A stretch of DNA of 64,000 nt from Brevibacillus borstelensis (GTDB lineage: Bacteria > Bacillota > Bacilli > Brevibacillales > Brevibacillaceae). Every line of letters begins with the position of its first letter. Position 1 is the first letter of the stretch. The notes below the pieces were generated by a model, which was not told the DNA's origin, did no database searches, and saw nothing but the letters and a program-made list of their open reading frames with translations. Where the stretch lies: assembly GCF_003710865.1 (NCBI RefSeq), contig NZ_RHHO01000011.1, positions 186,001 to 250,000 on the forward strand, written 5' to 3'. The position numbers were made by a program, and so were the translations under genes. Positions 17,463 through 27,318 of this stretch are shown here, piece by piece.

Positions 17463-18722
17463 ATGTCAATGGAAACGGGTATTCGCTATTTTCTTCAAGA
17501 AACAGGGAACCAAACGATAGGCCGACCGCGAGAAGCGGCGACATTTTTGGATGAGGCCAAAACGCAGGAGGTCATCCGGTTCCACCGCTCCATTCATGGC
17601 TACAAGCCTGCTCCGCTTCATTTCCTGAAACACCTGGCTGAGCGTCTCGGCGTGAGAGCCATTTTTATCAAAGACGAATCCTACCGCTTTGGCCTGAACG
17701 CCTTTAAGGTGCTCGGAGCCACTTATGCGATCGGCAGACATTTGAGCGCCCGGTTGGGGATTTCGGTCGAAGAGGCGAGCTTCGAGCTGCTTCGTTCGGC
17801 TGAGGCAAAGCAAAAGCTCGGAGCCGTAACGTTCGTCACTGCGACCGATGGGAATCACGGCAGAGCGGTCGCCTGGGCAGCGCAGCAGTTGGGACAAAAA
17901 GCAGTCGTCTTTCTGCCAAAGGGATCGGCAGAGCAGCGGGTGGAAGCGATTCGGCAGACAGGAGCCGAGGCGCATGTGACAGATGGCAATTACGACGAAG
18001 CTGTCCGCTTGTCGAGAAAAATGGCCGAGGAAAACGGCTGGCAGGTCGTCCAGGATACCGCATGGGAAGGCTATACGGACATCCCGCGATGGATTATGCA
18101 GGGCTATACGACGATGGCCAGGGAAGCGCTGGAACAACTCGAGGAGTCCGGAGAGCCTGTGCCGACACATGTTTTTCTGCAGGCGGGGGTTGGCTCGATG
18201 GCTGCAGCCGTGCATGGCTATCTGCAAAGCTGTTTGGGAGATCGGAGGCCGGCCACCATCATTGTCGAGCCTCATACGGCAAATTGCTTGTACCAGTCGG
18301 CACAGATAGGCGACGGTGCTCCGCATACGGTAGACGGTGATCTGGAGACGATTATGGCCGGGCTTGCTTGCGGAGAACCGAACCCGATCGCCTGGGAGAT
18401 TTTGCGCGATCATGCCGCAGCTTTCGTGAGCTGTCCCGATTGGGTAGCGGCGACCGGGATGCGAATGCTGGCAGCTCCCCCGGGAGATGACCCCCGCATC
18501 ATTAGCGGTGAGAGTGGAGCGGTAGGACTCGGCTTGCTTGCGGAAATCATGCGGTCAGGTGAGCTCTCTGCGCTGCGGGAACATCTCGGGCTGGGCAAAG
18601 ACTCGGTGATCCTGCTCTTCAGTACCGAGGGAAATACGGATGCGAAACAGTACGAAGACGTCGTATGGGGCGGAAAGTATCCACTTGTTCCAGATCCTTC
18701 TTGTGCCTCCCGCCAGCTATAA
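17463..18722 (+). CDS. dpaL: Diaminopropionate ammonia-lyase (PLP-dependent)
   Basis: A 419-residue fold-type II PLP enzyme of the YgeX/DpaL group, which splits 2,3-diaminopropionate into pyruvate and ammonia. The PLP lysine lies in RFGLNAFKVLGA near residue 80, the phosphate-cofactor motif TDGNHGRAVAW near residue 127, and the C-terminal SGESGAVGLGLLAEI and STEGNTD match the family. An AAGGAGGAG ribosome site precedes ATG at 17463 (a second ATG is at 17469). A sigma-54 promoter and an adjacent activator gene indicate use of an amino acid as a nitrogen or carbon source. Threonine dehydratase-like activity is an alternative, but the length and motifs favour DpaL. Confidence 0.9.
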   Translation: MSMETGIRYFLQETGNQTIGRPREAATFLDEAKTQEVIRFHRSIHGYKPAPLHFLKHLAERLGVRAIFIKDESYRFGLNAFKVLGATYAIGRHLSARLGISVEEASFELLRSAEAKQKLGAVTFVTATDGNHGRAVAWAAQQLGQKAVVFLPKGSAEQRVEAIRQTGAEAHVTDGNYDEAVRLSRKMAEENGWQVVQDTAWEGYTDIPRWIMQGYTTMAREALEQLEESGEPVPTHVFLQAGVGSMAAAVHGYLQSCLGDRRPATIIVEPHTANCLYQSAQIGDGAPHTVDGDLETIMAGLACGEPNPIAWEILRDHAAAFVSCPDWVAATGMRMLAAPPGDDPRIISGESGAVGLGLLAEIMRSGELSALREHLGLGKDSVILLFSTEGNTDAKQYEDVVWGGKYPLVPDPSCASRQL

Positions 18723-18755
18723 TGGAGGGAGACGGAAAACGAGAGGGGATGCGCT

Positions 18756-20240
18756 GTGTCATTGCGGGAAATAGCCGACTCGGTTCAACAGATTGCGGAG
18801 GCAGTCGCGTCCGTATTGCACGTGGAGGTAGAGATAGCTGACCATCAGTTGCTGCGAATCGCCGGTACAGGCAAGACTGAGCCGGGCAGATTGCAAGCGA
18901 TGGCCGGAGAAGATTTTGTCTACCAGGCAGCGCTCAGGACGGGTCAGCCTGTCGTGATCGACAGCCCGGGTACCGATCCGCTCTGTCGTCCTTGCATGCA
19001 TTACGGGAATTGCGCGGAAACCGGGGAGATTTGCTGTCCGATTCGGGTGAACGGGATTGGCGTGGGAGTGATCGGGCTGCTCGCCTTTGATCAGAAACAG
19101 CGGGATCGGCTTTTTTCCGATGTGGACTCCATTTTGCTTTTCTTGCAAAAAATGGCAGAGCTGATCGCGATGCAAATAAAAGAACATCAGATGTATCGGG
19201 AGCAGCAGCTTGCCCTGGAGAGACTGCAGGCGGCTATGCAGCAGGATGATGCGTTTGCCGAGATAACCGGAACCAGCGCCGTAATCACACGGGCGAAAGA
19301 GATGGCAAGACGTGCGGCAGAGAGTGATTCCACCGTCCTGCTTCTGGGGGAAAGCGGCACGGGAAAGGAATTGTTCGCACGAGCGATTCACAAGGCCAGT
19401 CCCCGCAGAAACGAACCGTTTGTTTCTCTCAACTGCGCCGCCATTCCCGATACTTTGATGGAGAGCGAGTTTTTTGGATACGAAGAGGGGGCGTTCACCG
19501 GAGCCCGCAGAGGAGGAAAAAAGGGACTGTTTGAAACGGCTGACAAAGGGACGATTTTCCTCGACGAGATCGGGGATATGCCGATGCATTTGCAGGGCAA
19601 GCTGCTGCGTGTCCTGCAGGAAAAGCAGGTCGTCCGCGTGGGAGGAGAGGCCCAGCCCGTCGGTGTCGACGTAAGAGTGGTGGCGGCGACCCATCGCGAT
19701 CTCGCCCAACTGGTCAGAGAGGGCGCCTTCCGGCAGGATCTGTATTATCGTCTGCATGTCATCCCGATCCATCTGCCTCCGCTAAGGGAGCGCAGGGAAG
19801 ATATATTGCCTCTGGCCCACCTTCTTTTGCAGAAAAACGCTGCACGTTTGGGAAAACAGCTAAACGGCTTTACGCCGGAGGTACAAGCCAGGTTCGTCCA
19901 GCATGACTAGCCCGGTAACGTACGGGAGCTGTCCAACGTCGTCGAGTATGCGTCCACGATGGAGCATCGCTTGTTCATTTCTCCGGAAAATCTCCCCGCC
20001 ACGTTGTGGACAAGCCCATCTGCTGAAGGCAAGGCCCAGCCTGTCGTCGGGCCGGGAGAAGGCTCAAGCTGGAATCTAAAGCAGATCGAGCAGCGCACAA
20101 TCAGGCGGGTCATGACTCACCTGGAGAGAGCAAACAGGCCGAAAGAGGAAGCGGCGCAGCTTTTAGGGGTCAGTCGGGCGACTTTGTTCAGGAAACTGAA
20201 AGAAATGAGAATATGTGAACGGTCTCACAGAGATCCATAA
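18756..20240 (+). pseudogene. Sigma-54-dependent activator interrupted by an in-frame amber codon
   Basis: The intact reading would be 494 codons: an N-terminal sensory region of about 150 residues with a cysteine cluster ([10 protein letters not shown] and CC), an AAA+ domain with Walker A GESGTGKE near residue 203, the sigma-54 contact loop GAFTGA near residue 246 and Walker [11 protein letters not shown], then a Fis-type HTH (EAAQLLGVSRATLFRKLKEM). The TAG at 19908-19910 stands exactly where the near-invariant Trp of HDWPGNVREL belongs, a one-base TGG to TAG change. Reading then continues in frame to 20240. The first product, 384 residues, would lack the sensor II region and the DNA-binding domain. 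It may be inactive, read through, or a sequence error. The GTG start has GAGAGGGG upstream. It is 33 bases after dpaL. Confidence 0.85.
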
Positions 20241-20323
20241 TTTGGTATATTTTTGGCTCCGCCGCCATTTTATGCTATGATAGCTTTCGAGGAAATTTTG
20301 AAAATCGAAAGGCGGGGTTGCCG

Positions 20324-20884
20324 GTGAAGCTAAGAGAGATCTGGGAATGGGTCCGTTCATTGGCATTTGCGCTAGGACTTGCGCTTGTGCTCGGCATTTT
20401 TGTGTTTCAGCCGTTCAAGGTAGAAGGGCATTCGATGGACCCAACCTTGCAAGATCAGCAGCGAATCTATGTATCGAAGCTGTCCCATACGTTTTCGTAT
20501 TTGCCGGACTACGGCGATATCGTGGTAATTGACAGTCGCGTGGATCGAGAGCGCAGCTTTCAGGATGACCTGGTCGGCCATCCGCTCATCCATCTGTTTT
20601 TGGGAAAAGAGAACGAAAATTTCATGTATGTAAAGCGTTTGATCGGCAAGCCGGGTGACGTCATCGAGATTAAGGACCATCAGCTCTATCGAAATGGCGA
20701 GAAGCTGAGCGAGCCCTACATCAAGGAAAAGATGGAGGGAGAAGACGGGAAATGGGCCGTGCCGGAGGGCCACATCTTCGTCATGGGAGACAACCGCAAC
20801 AACAGCCTGGACTCCCGCGAGATCGGCTTTGTCCCGTTCGATCATGTCATCGGCAGCAAAATAGAATGGAAGGTTGGAAAGTAA
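20324..20884 (+). CDS. sipT: Type I signal peptidase
   Basis: A 186-residue membrane-bound leader peptidase that removes signal peptides from exported proteins. There is one N-terminal membrane segment (LAFALGLALVLGIFVF, residues 13-28), the catalytic serine in GHSMDP (Ser37), the general-base lysine in YVKRLIG (Lys104), and the late GDNRNNSLDSR box. GTG at 20324 is preferred since AAGGCGGGG lies 7-8 bases upstream; a TTG at 20318 is too close to it. It is a single gene with a hairpin terminator. The paralogue name sipT is approximate; SipS-type is equally possible. Confidence 0.93.
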   Translation: MKLREIWEWVRSLAFALGLALVLGIFVFQPFKVEGHSMDPTLQDQQRIYVSKLSHTFSYLPDYGDIVVIDSRVDRERSFQDDLVGHPLIHLFLGKENENFMYVKRLIGKPGDVIEIKDHQLYRNGEKLSEPYIKEKMEGEDGKWAVPEGHIFVMGDNRNNSLDSREIGFVPFDHVIGSKIEWKVGK

Positions 20885-20913
20885 AAGGGTTGCCATTTCG
20901 GCAGCCCTTCCCT
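20885..20913 (+). terminator. Terminator after the signal peptidase gene
   Basis: A 10-bp stem AAGGGTTGCC / GGCAGCCCTT with a five-base loop. The following sequence CCCTTGT is only weakly T-rich. Confidence 0.6.
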
Positions 20914-21005
20914 TGTCTGACAGAATTTCTGCCGGCAAAGCCGGATTGCGAGGAATCCCATGCAGGGCATAACCCAGCTAGTCTCACGGAACAGGAGGAG
21001 ATCGC

Positions 21006-22505
21006 ATGACGACGCTTTTGATCGCGGACCGGGACGCCAATGAACGGACGGGCATCAGTTGGCTTGTTTCCACATGTGCCATCCCCTTTGACGAGGTTGT
21101 CACCGCCGGGACGGCTTCCGAGCTGTTCCGCGTCCTCGAAGGAACAAGGCCGGATGTCGTCTGCGTCGAGCTGGACATGGTGTCCAAGGAACAGTGGGAG
21201 CGACTGAAAATGCTGACCTCCCAATACCGGCCGACAGTCATTGTAACAACAGCAGAGGCCACCTTTGAGCGCGCCGTACAGGGCATCGAGCTTCACGCCA
21301 TCGACCTGTGGGTCAAGCCGCAAACTCCCGAGCATATCCGGCGTGTCCTGACCCGCTGCTGCCAGGACAGGACGGTGGCCCGAAAAGCAAGCGAAGTGCA
21401 GACTGACCATTACGGATCGGCGGTATCGTACCGCAGTCTGTTTTTGCCTCTGGAAACGCCGGGAAGGGGACTTCAGCTGATGCTGCTGCAGCTCGAGGAG
21501 ACAGCGCGGCACGGGGATTTACTGACATTTTTGGAGACATATCCGTTTCGGGACAAGCCTGCTCTTTTGCCGCTGAGCGACGTGATCGTCTGTCTTTTCG
21601 ATCTGAAAAACGAGGCGCCTCTCGCTTCGCTGCTGGAAGTAGGAAAACGGCTGCTGATGGACTGGGAAGCGCAGCATTCGGAGTCGCTTTCGCTCGTTTT
21701 GTACGACGCCGAGGATCAAATGCTCAGTCTGCACCAGAAGTACAGGTATGCCGTCGAAGCGCTGGACATCCGCTTTTTCAAAGGATACCGGCAAATATCG
21801 GTGGTGGAGAACAAGGTGAACTGGGCGGTCATCGATCCTTTTCTGACTCCGGCGGAGCAAAGGGCGTGGATTGACATGCTCCACGACGGCGACCGCGAAC
21901 AGGTGAAGCAGTGGATGTACCGGCAGTTCCTTCATAAAGAAGAGCCGTATCCCGAGCCGGGGCTGCTTCGTATCCGCCTGACCAGCATTTTGGCCCAGGT
22001 GAGAAGATTTATGAAGTCTCACTGTCTGGACGAAGGAGCGCTGGAGGATTGGTATCACCGCGTATTCGATACGATCTTATACACGCCGGTGCTCTATCGG
22101 ATCGTCCAGGAGCTGCTTTTGTTCATCTACGAGCTGCTCGATTCCGCGACGACGAATCGCGAGGGAGCCCGCCTCGATATTATCGAGCAGGCCATCCGCT
22201 ACCTGGAGGAAAACTACGCCCGCGCCGATTTGCGGCTGGAGGAGGCAGCGCGGCATGTGGACCGCAGTCCCGCCTATTTCAGCTCGCTTTTGTCAAAGCG
22301 TCAGGGAGTGTCCTTTCGCCAGATGCTGACGACGATACGCTTGCGCGAAGCAGAGCGGCTGTTATTGGAGACGCGCCTTTCCATCCAGGAGGTTGCCGAG
22401 CGGACAGGCTTTGTAAACGCCAATTATTTTAGCAAGATTTTTAAGGAAAAGCGGGGGACAACCCCTCGTTCGTTTCGAAATCAAAAGAAAAGCAATAAAT
22501 CGTAA
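21006..22505 (+). CDS. AraC-type response-regulator-like transcription factor with altered receiver domain
   Basis: A 499-residue protein of YesN-like layout: an N-terminal receiver-like domain (residues 1-120), a long middle helical region, and a C-terminal AraC HTH pair (about 400-495, with ARHVDRSPAYFSSLLSKRQG and TGFVNANYFSKIFKEKRGTTP). In the receiver the acidic pair survives (DRD, residues 8-10) and so does the lysine (WVKP), but the position that should hold the phosphorylated Asp reads VELDM, with Glu55. The likely regulatory target is the downstream hut region, inferred from position alone. ATG at 21006 is preceded by CAGGAGGAG. Confidence 0.85.
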   Translation: MTTLLIADRDANERTGISWLVSTCAIPFDEVVTAGTASELFRVLEGTRPDVVCVELDMVSKEQWERLKMLTSQYRPTVIVTTAEATFERAVQGIELHAIDLWVKPQTPEHIRRVLTRCCQDRTVARKASEVQTDHYGSAVSYRSLFLPLETPGRGLQLMLLQLEETARHGDLLTFLETYPFRDKPALLPLSDVIVCLFDLKNEAPLASLLEVGKRLLMDWEAQHSESLSLVLYDAEDQMLSLHQKYRYAVEALDIRFFKGYRQISVVENKVNWAVIDPFLTPAEQRAWIDMLHDGDREQVKQWMYRQFLHKEEPYPEPGLLRIRLTSILAQVRRFMKSHCLDEGALEDWYHRVFDTILYTPVLYRIVQELLLFIYELLDSATTNREGARLDIIEQAIRYLEENYARADLRLEEAARHVDRSPAYFSSLLSKRQGVSFRQMLTTIRLREAERLLLETRLSIQEVAERTGFVNANYFSKIFKEKRGTTPRSFRNQKKSNKS

Positions 22506-22523
22506 ATTTTTTTCTTTTTCTGG

Positions 22524-22538
22524 TTGGAAGCGCTTCCG
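22524..22538. promoter_or_regulatory. CcpA cre site upstream of hutU
   Basis: TTGGAAGCGCTTCCG contains the perfect 12-bp palindrome GGAAGCGCTTCC and fits the cre consensus WTGNAANCGNWNNCW at 14 of 15 positions. It lies between the regulator stop and the hutU start, as expected for glucose repression of histidine use. Confidence 0.75.
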
Positions 22539-22655
22539 GTTATCCGAAATCTCCGAAAAAACCGAAAGGAAATCGAAATAAGGATGCCTGTTTTTCCCCG
22601 ATTGGTCTCTTCTATACTACATATACAAAGACCTATTGGGGAAAGGGCAGGTGCA

Positions 22656-24329
22656 ATGATGACGAAGACACAATCGATTCAAGAGTTGATCCAGCAATAT
22701 TCAGGTACAAAGCTTCATGCCAAGGGATGGGTACAGGAAGCGGCGCTTCGGATGCTGCTCAACAATCTGAACGAGGAAGTGGCGGAGCGCCCTGAGGATT
22801 TGGTCGTGTACGGCGGCATTGGCAAGGCAGCCCGGAACTGGGAATGCTTCGATGCAATTGTCGAAACATTGAAAAACCTGGAGAGCGACGAAACGCTCCT
22901 GATCCAGTCCGGCAAGCCGGTTGCCGTATTCAAATCGCATGCGGATGCGCCGCGCGTGCTGTTGGCCAACTCCAATCTGGTGCCGCGCTGGGCGACCTGG
23001 GACCACTTCAACGAGCTCGACAAAAAGGGCTTGATGATGTACGGACAGATGACCGCCGGCAGCTGGATCTACATCGGCAGCCAGGGAATTGTGCAGGGGA
23101 CGTACGAGACATTTGCCGAGTGCGCCCGTCAGCATTTCGGCGGTACGCTGGCAGGCACGATCACAGTAACTGCCGGTTTGGGCGGTATGGGAGGCGCTCA
23201 ACCGCTCGCGGTATCGCTCAATGGCGGGGTGAGCATCAACATCGAAATCGACCGCACACGCATCCAGCGCCGTCTGGAAACGCGCTATCTCGATGTGATG
23301 ACAGAAAGTCTGGATGAAGCGATCGAGATGGCGAAGGAAGCCAAAGCGGCCAAGAAGGACCTGTCCATCGGTCTTCTGGGCAACGCCGTAGACGTCCTGA
23401 ACGAAATGCTGCGGCGCGGCTTCATCCCCGATGTACTGACTGATCAGACGTCCGCCCACGACCCGTTGAACGGGTATATTCCGGTCGGCATGACGCTGGA
23501 GGAAGCGGCAGCACTCCGCAAGGCTGATCCGAAAGCGTACGAGGCGAAAGCGGTGGCGAGCATCGCCGAGCATGTCCGCGCAATGCTGAAGCTGCAGGAG
23601 GAGGGTGCCGTTACCTTCGACTACGGCAACAATATCCGTCAGGTGGCGAAAAACGAAGGCGTGGAGGATGCGTTCCGCTTCCCGGGGTTTGTACCCGCGT
23701 ACATCCGTCCGCAGTTCTGCGAAGGCAAAGGTCCGTTCCGCTGGGCGGCGCTCTCGGGTGATCCGGAGGACATCTACAAGACAGACGAAGTGATTCTCCG
23801 CGAGTTTTCCTATAACACGCACTTGTGCAACTGGATTCGCATGGCCCGCGAAAGGGTGTCCTTCCAGGGACTTCCGGCGCGCATCTGCTGGCTGGGCTAC
23901 GGCGAGCGGGCACGCTTCGGCAAAATCATCAACGACATGGTGGCCCGCGGCGAACTGAGCGCTCCGATCGTGATCGGCCGCGACCACCTGGATTCCGGCT
24001 CTGTCGCTTCTCCGAACCGGGAAACGGAAGCGATGAAGGACGGCAGCGATGCAGTTGCGGACTGGCCGATCCTGAACGCCCTGATCAACGCGGTAGGCGG
24101 AGCAAGCTGGGTATCCGTCCACCACGGCGGCGGCGTAGGCATGGGGTATTCGCTGCATGCCGGCATGGTCATCGTGGCTGACGGAACGCCGGAAGCAGAG
24201 AAGCGCCTGGAGCGCGTCCTCACGACCGACCCGGGCATGGGGGTAGTCCGCCATGTGGATGCAGGCTATGATCTCGCGGTGAAGACAGCCAAGGAAAAAG
24301 GCGTCAAAATCCCGATGCTAAAGGAGTAA
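22656..24329 (+). CDS. hutU: Urocanate hydratase
   Basis: A 557-residue urocanase, which hydrates urocanate to imidazolonepropionate with NAD+ in histidine breakdown. Family hallmarks are [15 protein letters not shown] near residue 49, [20 protein letters not shown] near residue 129, [11 protein letters not shown] near residue 176, and [17 protein letters not shown] and [17 protein letters not shown] near the C-terminus. The frame is open further upstream, but the ATG at 22656 (or 22659) gives the normal length and follows GGGGAAAGGGCAGG. It is 5 bases upstream of hutI. No hutH or hutG gene is in the window. Confidence 0.96.
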   Translation: MMTKTQSIQELIQQYSGTKLHAKGWVQEAALRMLLNNLNEEVAERPEDLVVYGGIGKAARNWECFDAIVETLKNLESDETLLIQSGKPVAVFKSHADAPRVLLANSNLVPRWATWDHFNELDKKGLMMYGQMTAGSWIYIGSQGIVQGTYETFAECARQHFGGTLAGTITVTAGLGGMGGAQPLAVSLNGGVSINIEIDRTRIQRRLETRYLDVMTESLDEAIEMAKEAKAAKKDLSIGLLGNAVDVLNEMLRRGFIPDVLTDQTSAHDPLNGYIPVGMTLEEAAALRKADPKAYEAKAVASIAEHVRAMLKLQEEGAVTFDYGNNIRQVAKNEGVEDAFRFPGFVPAYIRPQFCEGKGPFRWAALSGDPEDIYKTDEVILREFSYNTHLCNWIRMARERVSFQGLPARICWLGYGERARFGKIINDMVARGELSAPIVIGRDHLDSGSVASPNRETEAMKDGSDAVADWPILNALINAVGGASWVSVHHGGGVGMGYSLHAGMVIVADGTPEAEKRLERVLTTDPGMGVVRHVDAGYDLAVKTAKEKGVKIPMLKE

Positions 24330-24334
24330 GCGCC

Positions 24335-25612
24335 ATGAACAACAAACCTGTATGGATTCGCCGGGCCAGCCAATTGGTGACGCTGGCCGGCGGTTCTGCC
24401 GCACCGGTGACAGGCAAGCGAATGAATGAGCTGGGAATCATCGAGAACGGCAGCCTCTGGATCGAAAAAGGCCGGATTGAAATGGTCGGGACGGATGACG
24501 AGCTGCAAGCGGCGTATGAGGGGCGAGCCCATGAGGCAGAAGTCATCGACGCGTCCGGCAAGCTGGTAACGCCGGGTCTGGTTGATCCTCATACCCATCT
24601 CGTCCATGCCGGAAGCCGTCAAAATGAATTCAACATGCGCTTAAACGGCGCTACTTATATGGAAATCATGAACAACGGCGGGGGCATTCACGCGACGACA
24701 GCCGCGACCCGCGCTGCTGATCACGCGACCCTGTTTGCCGAGAGCAAGAAGCGGCTCGATCAATTTCTCCTCCACGGGGTCACGACCGTAGAAGCGAAAA
24801 GCGGCTACGGCCTCACTCTCGAGGATGAGATCAAGCAGCTCGAAGTGGCACAGCAGCTGGACCAAGCGCATCCGATTGACATCGTCAGCACTTTTATGGG
24901 AGCGCATGCCGTCCCTCGCGAATACAAGCACGATCCCGATGCTTTCGTCGAGCTGGTGATTCGCGAAATGCTTCCCGAAGTCGCCCGCCGCAAGCTGGCA
25001 GAATTCAACGACGTATTCTGCGAGCGCGGAGTGTTTACCCCCGAGCAGTCCCGCCGCATTTTGGAAGCAGGCGTGGAGTATGGACTCAAAGCAAAAATTC
25101 ACGCCGATGAAATCGAGCCGTATGAAGGAGCCGAGCTGGCTGCCTCCATCGGCGCCGTATCGGCTGACCACCTCCTGCGCGCTTCTGACAAAGGCATTCA
25201 AATGATGGCAGAAGCGGGCGTCATCGGTGTCCTCCTGCCGGGGACCGCCTTCTTCCTCATGGCGGAGTCGGCCAATGGCCGGAAGATGATCGACGCGGGA
25301 ATGGCCGTAGCGATCTCGACGGACTGCAATCCAGGCTCTTCGCCGACTGTTTCCACGCCGCTGATCATGAATCTGGGCTGCCTGAAAATGGGCATGACCC
25401 CTGCGGAGGTATTGACAGCCGCGACGATCAATGCGGCCCACGCGATCAGCCGCGGCGGGCAGATCGGCAGTCTTGAGCAGGGCAAGCAGGGGGATGTGAC
25501 GATATTTGATGTGCCTGATTACATGACCCTGCAATATCGATACGGCATCAACCACGTTCACACAGTTGTGAAAAAAGGCATCACGGTAGTAAAAGAAGGA
25601 CGGTTGGCGTAA
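24335..25612 (+). CDS. hutI: Imidazolonepropionase
   Basis: A 425-residue amidohydrolase-superfamily enzyme that opens imidazolonepropionate to formimino-glutamate. Metal-binding HTHLVHAGSR is near residue 87, later histidines lie in GAHAVPREY and KIHADEIEP, and the catalytic aspartate is in STDCNPGSSPT near residue 328. ATG at 24335 follows AAAGGAG and is 5 bases after the hutU stop, so the two genes are co-transcribed. Confidence 0.96.
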   Translation: MNNKPVWIRRASQLVTLAGGSAAPVTGKRMNELGIIENGSLWIEKGRIEMVGTDDELQAAYEGRAHEAEVIDASGKLVTPGLVDPHTHLVHAGSRQNEFNMRLNGATYMEIMNNGGGIHATTAATRAADHATLFAESKKRLDQFLLHGVTTVEAKSGYGLTLEDEIKQLEVAQQLDQAHPIDIVSTFMGAHAVPREYKHDPDAFVELVIREMLPEVARRKLAEFNDVFCERGVFTPEQSRRILEAGVEYGLKAKIHADEIEPYEGAELAASIGAVSADHLLRASDKGIQMMAEAGVIGVLLPGTAFFLMAESANGRKMIDAGMAVAISTDCNPGSSPTVSTPLIMNLGCLKMGMTPAEVLTAATINAAHAISRGGQIGSLEQGKQGDVTIFDVPDYMTLQYRYGINHVHTVVKKGITVVKEGRLA

Positions 25613-25635
25613 AGCGTCATAACCCGGTCCAGAAT

Positions 25636-25659
25636 AGAGAGTGCGAGGGGGCACTCTCT
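25636..25659 (+). other. Stem-loop between hutI and the YjiH-family gene
   Basis: AGAGAGTGC and GCACTCTCT form a perfect 9-bp stem with a 6-base purine loop. There is no T-run after it, so it is more likely an mRNA stability or regulatory structure than a terminator. Confidence 0.6.
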
Positions 25660-25768
25660 CCTCGATTGGGTGATGGCAGGCAGCCTGTGCCGTTTGAAAA
25701 AGAGAGATAGCAGTTATCTGGATAGGAAAAGGGAGAGGGACCGACAACTCAGCCAGAGGAGGACCCTT

Positions 25769-27115
25769 ATGGACTATCATCCGCAAAACGGGCTTGCTGC
25801 AGAAACGAATCCGGCCACTGCTCCAGCTACGCCGGCCAATGTATGGAAGTTTCTCATTTTCAGCTTGATCGGCATTTTTATGTTCTTTATCCCGATAACG
25901 GTAAACGGAAATTCCTCCATCCCGCTGGACCATATCGTCACCTGGCTGCGGGGCACTGTCCCGGGCGTCATCCCTCTGTATGCTTTTGTGGTGATCCTGC
26001 TCGGAGCGATCTATCCGTTCGCTACAGGCACGTGGAAGAAAAACAAGGTGAACATTGTCTTTTCCTTTCTCAAGGTGCTGGGTGTGATCGTAGCGGCTCT
26101 GATCTTCTTTCAGATCGGACCAGCCTGGCTGATGGACAAAGACATGGGGCCGTACCTGTTTGAAAAGCTCGTGATACCGGTTGGGCTGGTCGTTCCGATC
26201 GGTTCCATTTTCCTGGCTTTGCTGGTCGGCTACGGCCTGTTGGAGTTTATAGGCGTACTGGTTCAGCCGATTATGCGTCCCGTATGGAAAACACCAGGCC
26301 GCTCCGCTGTCGATGCGGTGGCCTCGTTTGTCGGCAGCTACTCGATCGGCCTGCTTATTACAAACCGCGTCTTTAAGGAAGGCAAGTATACGGTCAAGGA
26401 AGCGGCGATCATTGCCACCGGCTTTTCCACGGTTTCTGCCACATTCATGATTGTGGTGGCGAAGACGCTTGATCTGATGGCCTACTGGAACCTTTATTTC
26501 TGGGTCACGCTTGTGGTTACGTTTTTGGTGACGGCTGTGACCGTCCGCATCTGGCCGCTCAGCAAGATGAGCGACGAGTATTACGATGGCAAAGGGGACC
26601 CGGAAAAGGCGGTGACCGGACGCAGGCTCCAGCATGCCTGGAGCGACGCGATGCACGCCGCCCAATCGTCGATGTCGCTTGGCCAAAACATCTGGGTGAA
26701 TCTGCGCGACGGCTTTATCATGACGATGGGCATCTTGCCTTCGATCATGTCAGTGGGCTTGATCGGCATGGTGCTGGCCCAGTTCACGCCTGTTTTTGAC
26801 TGGCTGGCCTATTTGTTTTATCCGGTCACGTGGCTGCTGCAGCTTCCTGAGCCGTTCCTCGCGGCCAAGGCATCCGCGATCGAAATCGCCGAAATGTTTT
26901 TGCCCGCGCTGATTGTGACCGGAGCGCCCCTGATCACCAAGTTTGTGATCGCGGTAGTCTCTGTCTCGTCTATCCTGTTCTTCTCCGCCACGATTCCGTG
27001 CATCTTGTCTACGGAGATTCCGATCAGCATCCCGCAGCTGATCGCGATCTGGCTGGAGAGGACGATTCTCACGCTTGTGTTTACGACCCCGCTCGCTTAT
27101 TTGTTCTTGTCGTAG
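25769..27115 (+). CDS. YjiH-family (nucleoside-recognition/Gate domain) membrane protein
   Basis: About 448 residues with roughly ten hydrophobic segments and the Gate-type block AVASFVGSYSIGLLITNRVF followed by a second half with GAPLITKFVIAVVSVSSILFFS. This matches the YjiH family, found next to amino-acid catabolism genes in many Bacillota; transport of histidine or a breakdown product is an inference from its place after hutI. ATG at 25769 follows AGAGGAGG; upstream codons from 25670 lack a ribosome site. A strong terminator at 27155 ends the unit. Confidence 0.8.
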   Translation: MDYHPQNGLAAETNPATAPATPANVWKFLIFSLIGIFMFFIPITVNGNSSIPLDHIVTWLRGTVPGVIPLYAFVVILLGAIYPFATGTWKKNKVNIVFSFLKVLGVIVAALIFFQIGPAWLMDKDMGPYLFEKLVIPVGLVVPIGSIFLALLVGYGLLEFIGVLVQPIMRPVWKTPGRSAVDAVASFVGSYSIGLLITNRVFKEGKYTVKEAAIIATGFSTVSATFMIVVAKTLDLMAYWNLYFWVTLVVTFLVTAVTVRIWPLSKMSDEYYDGKGDPEKAVTGRRLQHAWSDAMHAAQSSMSLGQNIWVNLRDGFIMTMGILPSIMSVGLIGMVLAQFTPVFDWLAYLFYPVTWLLQLPEPFLAAKASAIEIAEMFLPALIVTGAPLITKFVIAVVSVSSILFFSATIPCILSTEIPISIPQLIAIWLERTILTLVFTTPLAYLFLS

Positions 27116-27154
27116 GACCGTAAGAAAACAGAATGACCGCAAAGAAATGAGCAC

Positions 27155-27197
27155 AGGCTGGTTGCACTTGTAAAAGAGGCAGCCAGCCTTATTTTTT
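27155..27197 (+). terminator. Terminator after the hut operon
   Basis: AGGCTGG (27155-27161) pairs with CCAGCCT (27183-27189), followed by TATTTTTTC. Confidence 0.85.
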
Positions 27198-27318
27198 CAA
27201 GGCACGTGTACATGCGATTGGTTTTCAACCGCTGGGAGAGCTGTAGCCGGATTAGCCATATGGAGAAGGTTCATGATATTCTTGCTTTACATCATGCAAT
27301 CTACAACAGGAGGACTCG

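Noticed and set aside
22701-24254. A 517-codon open frame opposite hutU
   Set aside because: It is a mirror frame of the urocanase gene; the composition is antisense-like and no start signal is present.
24641-26686. A 681-codon minus-strand frame across hutI and the YjiH-family gene
   Set aside because: It is antisense to two well-supported genes and rich in His, Arg and Gln, the usual antisense bias.
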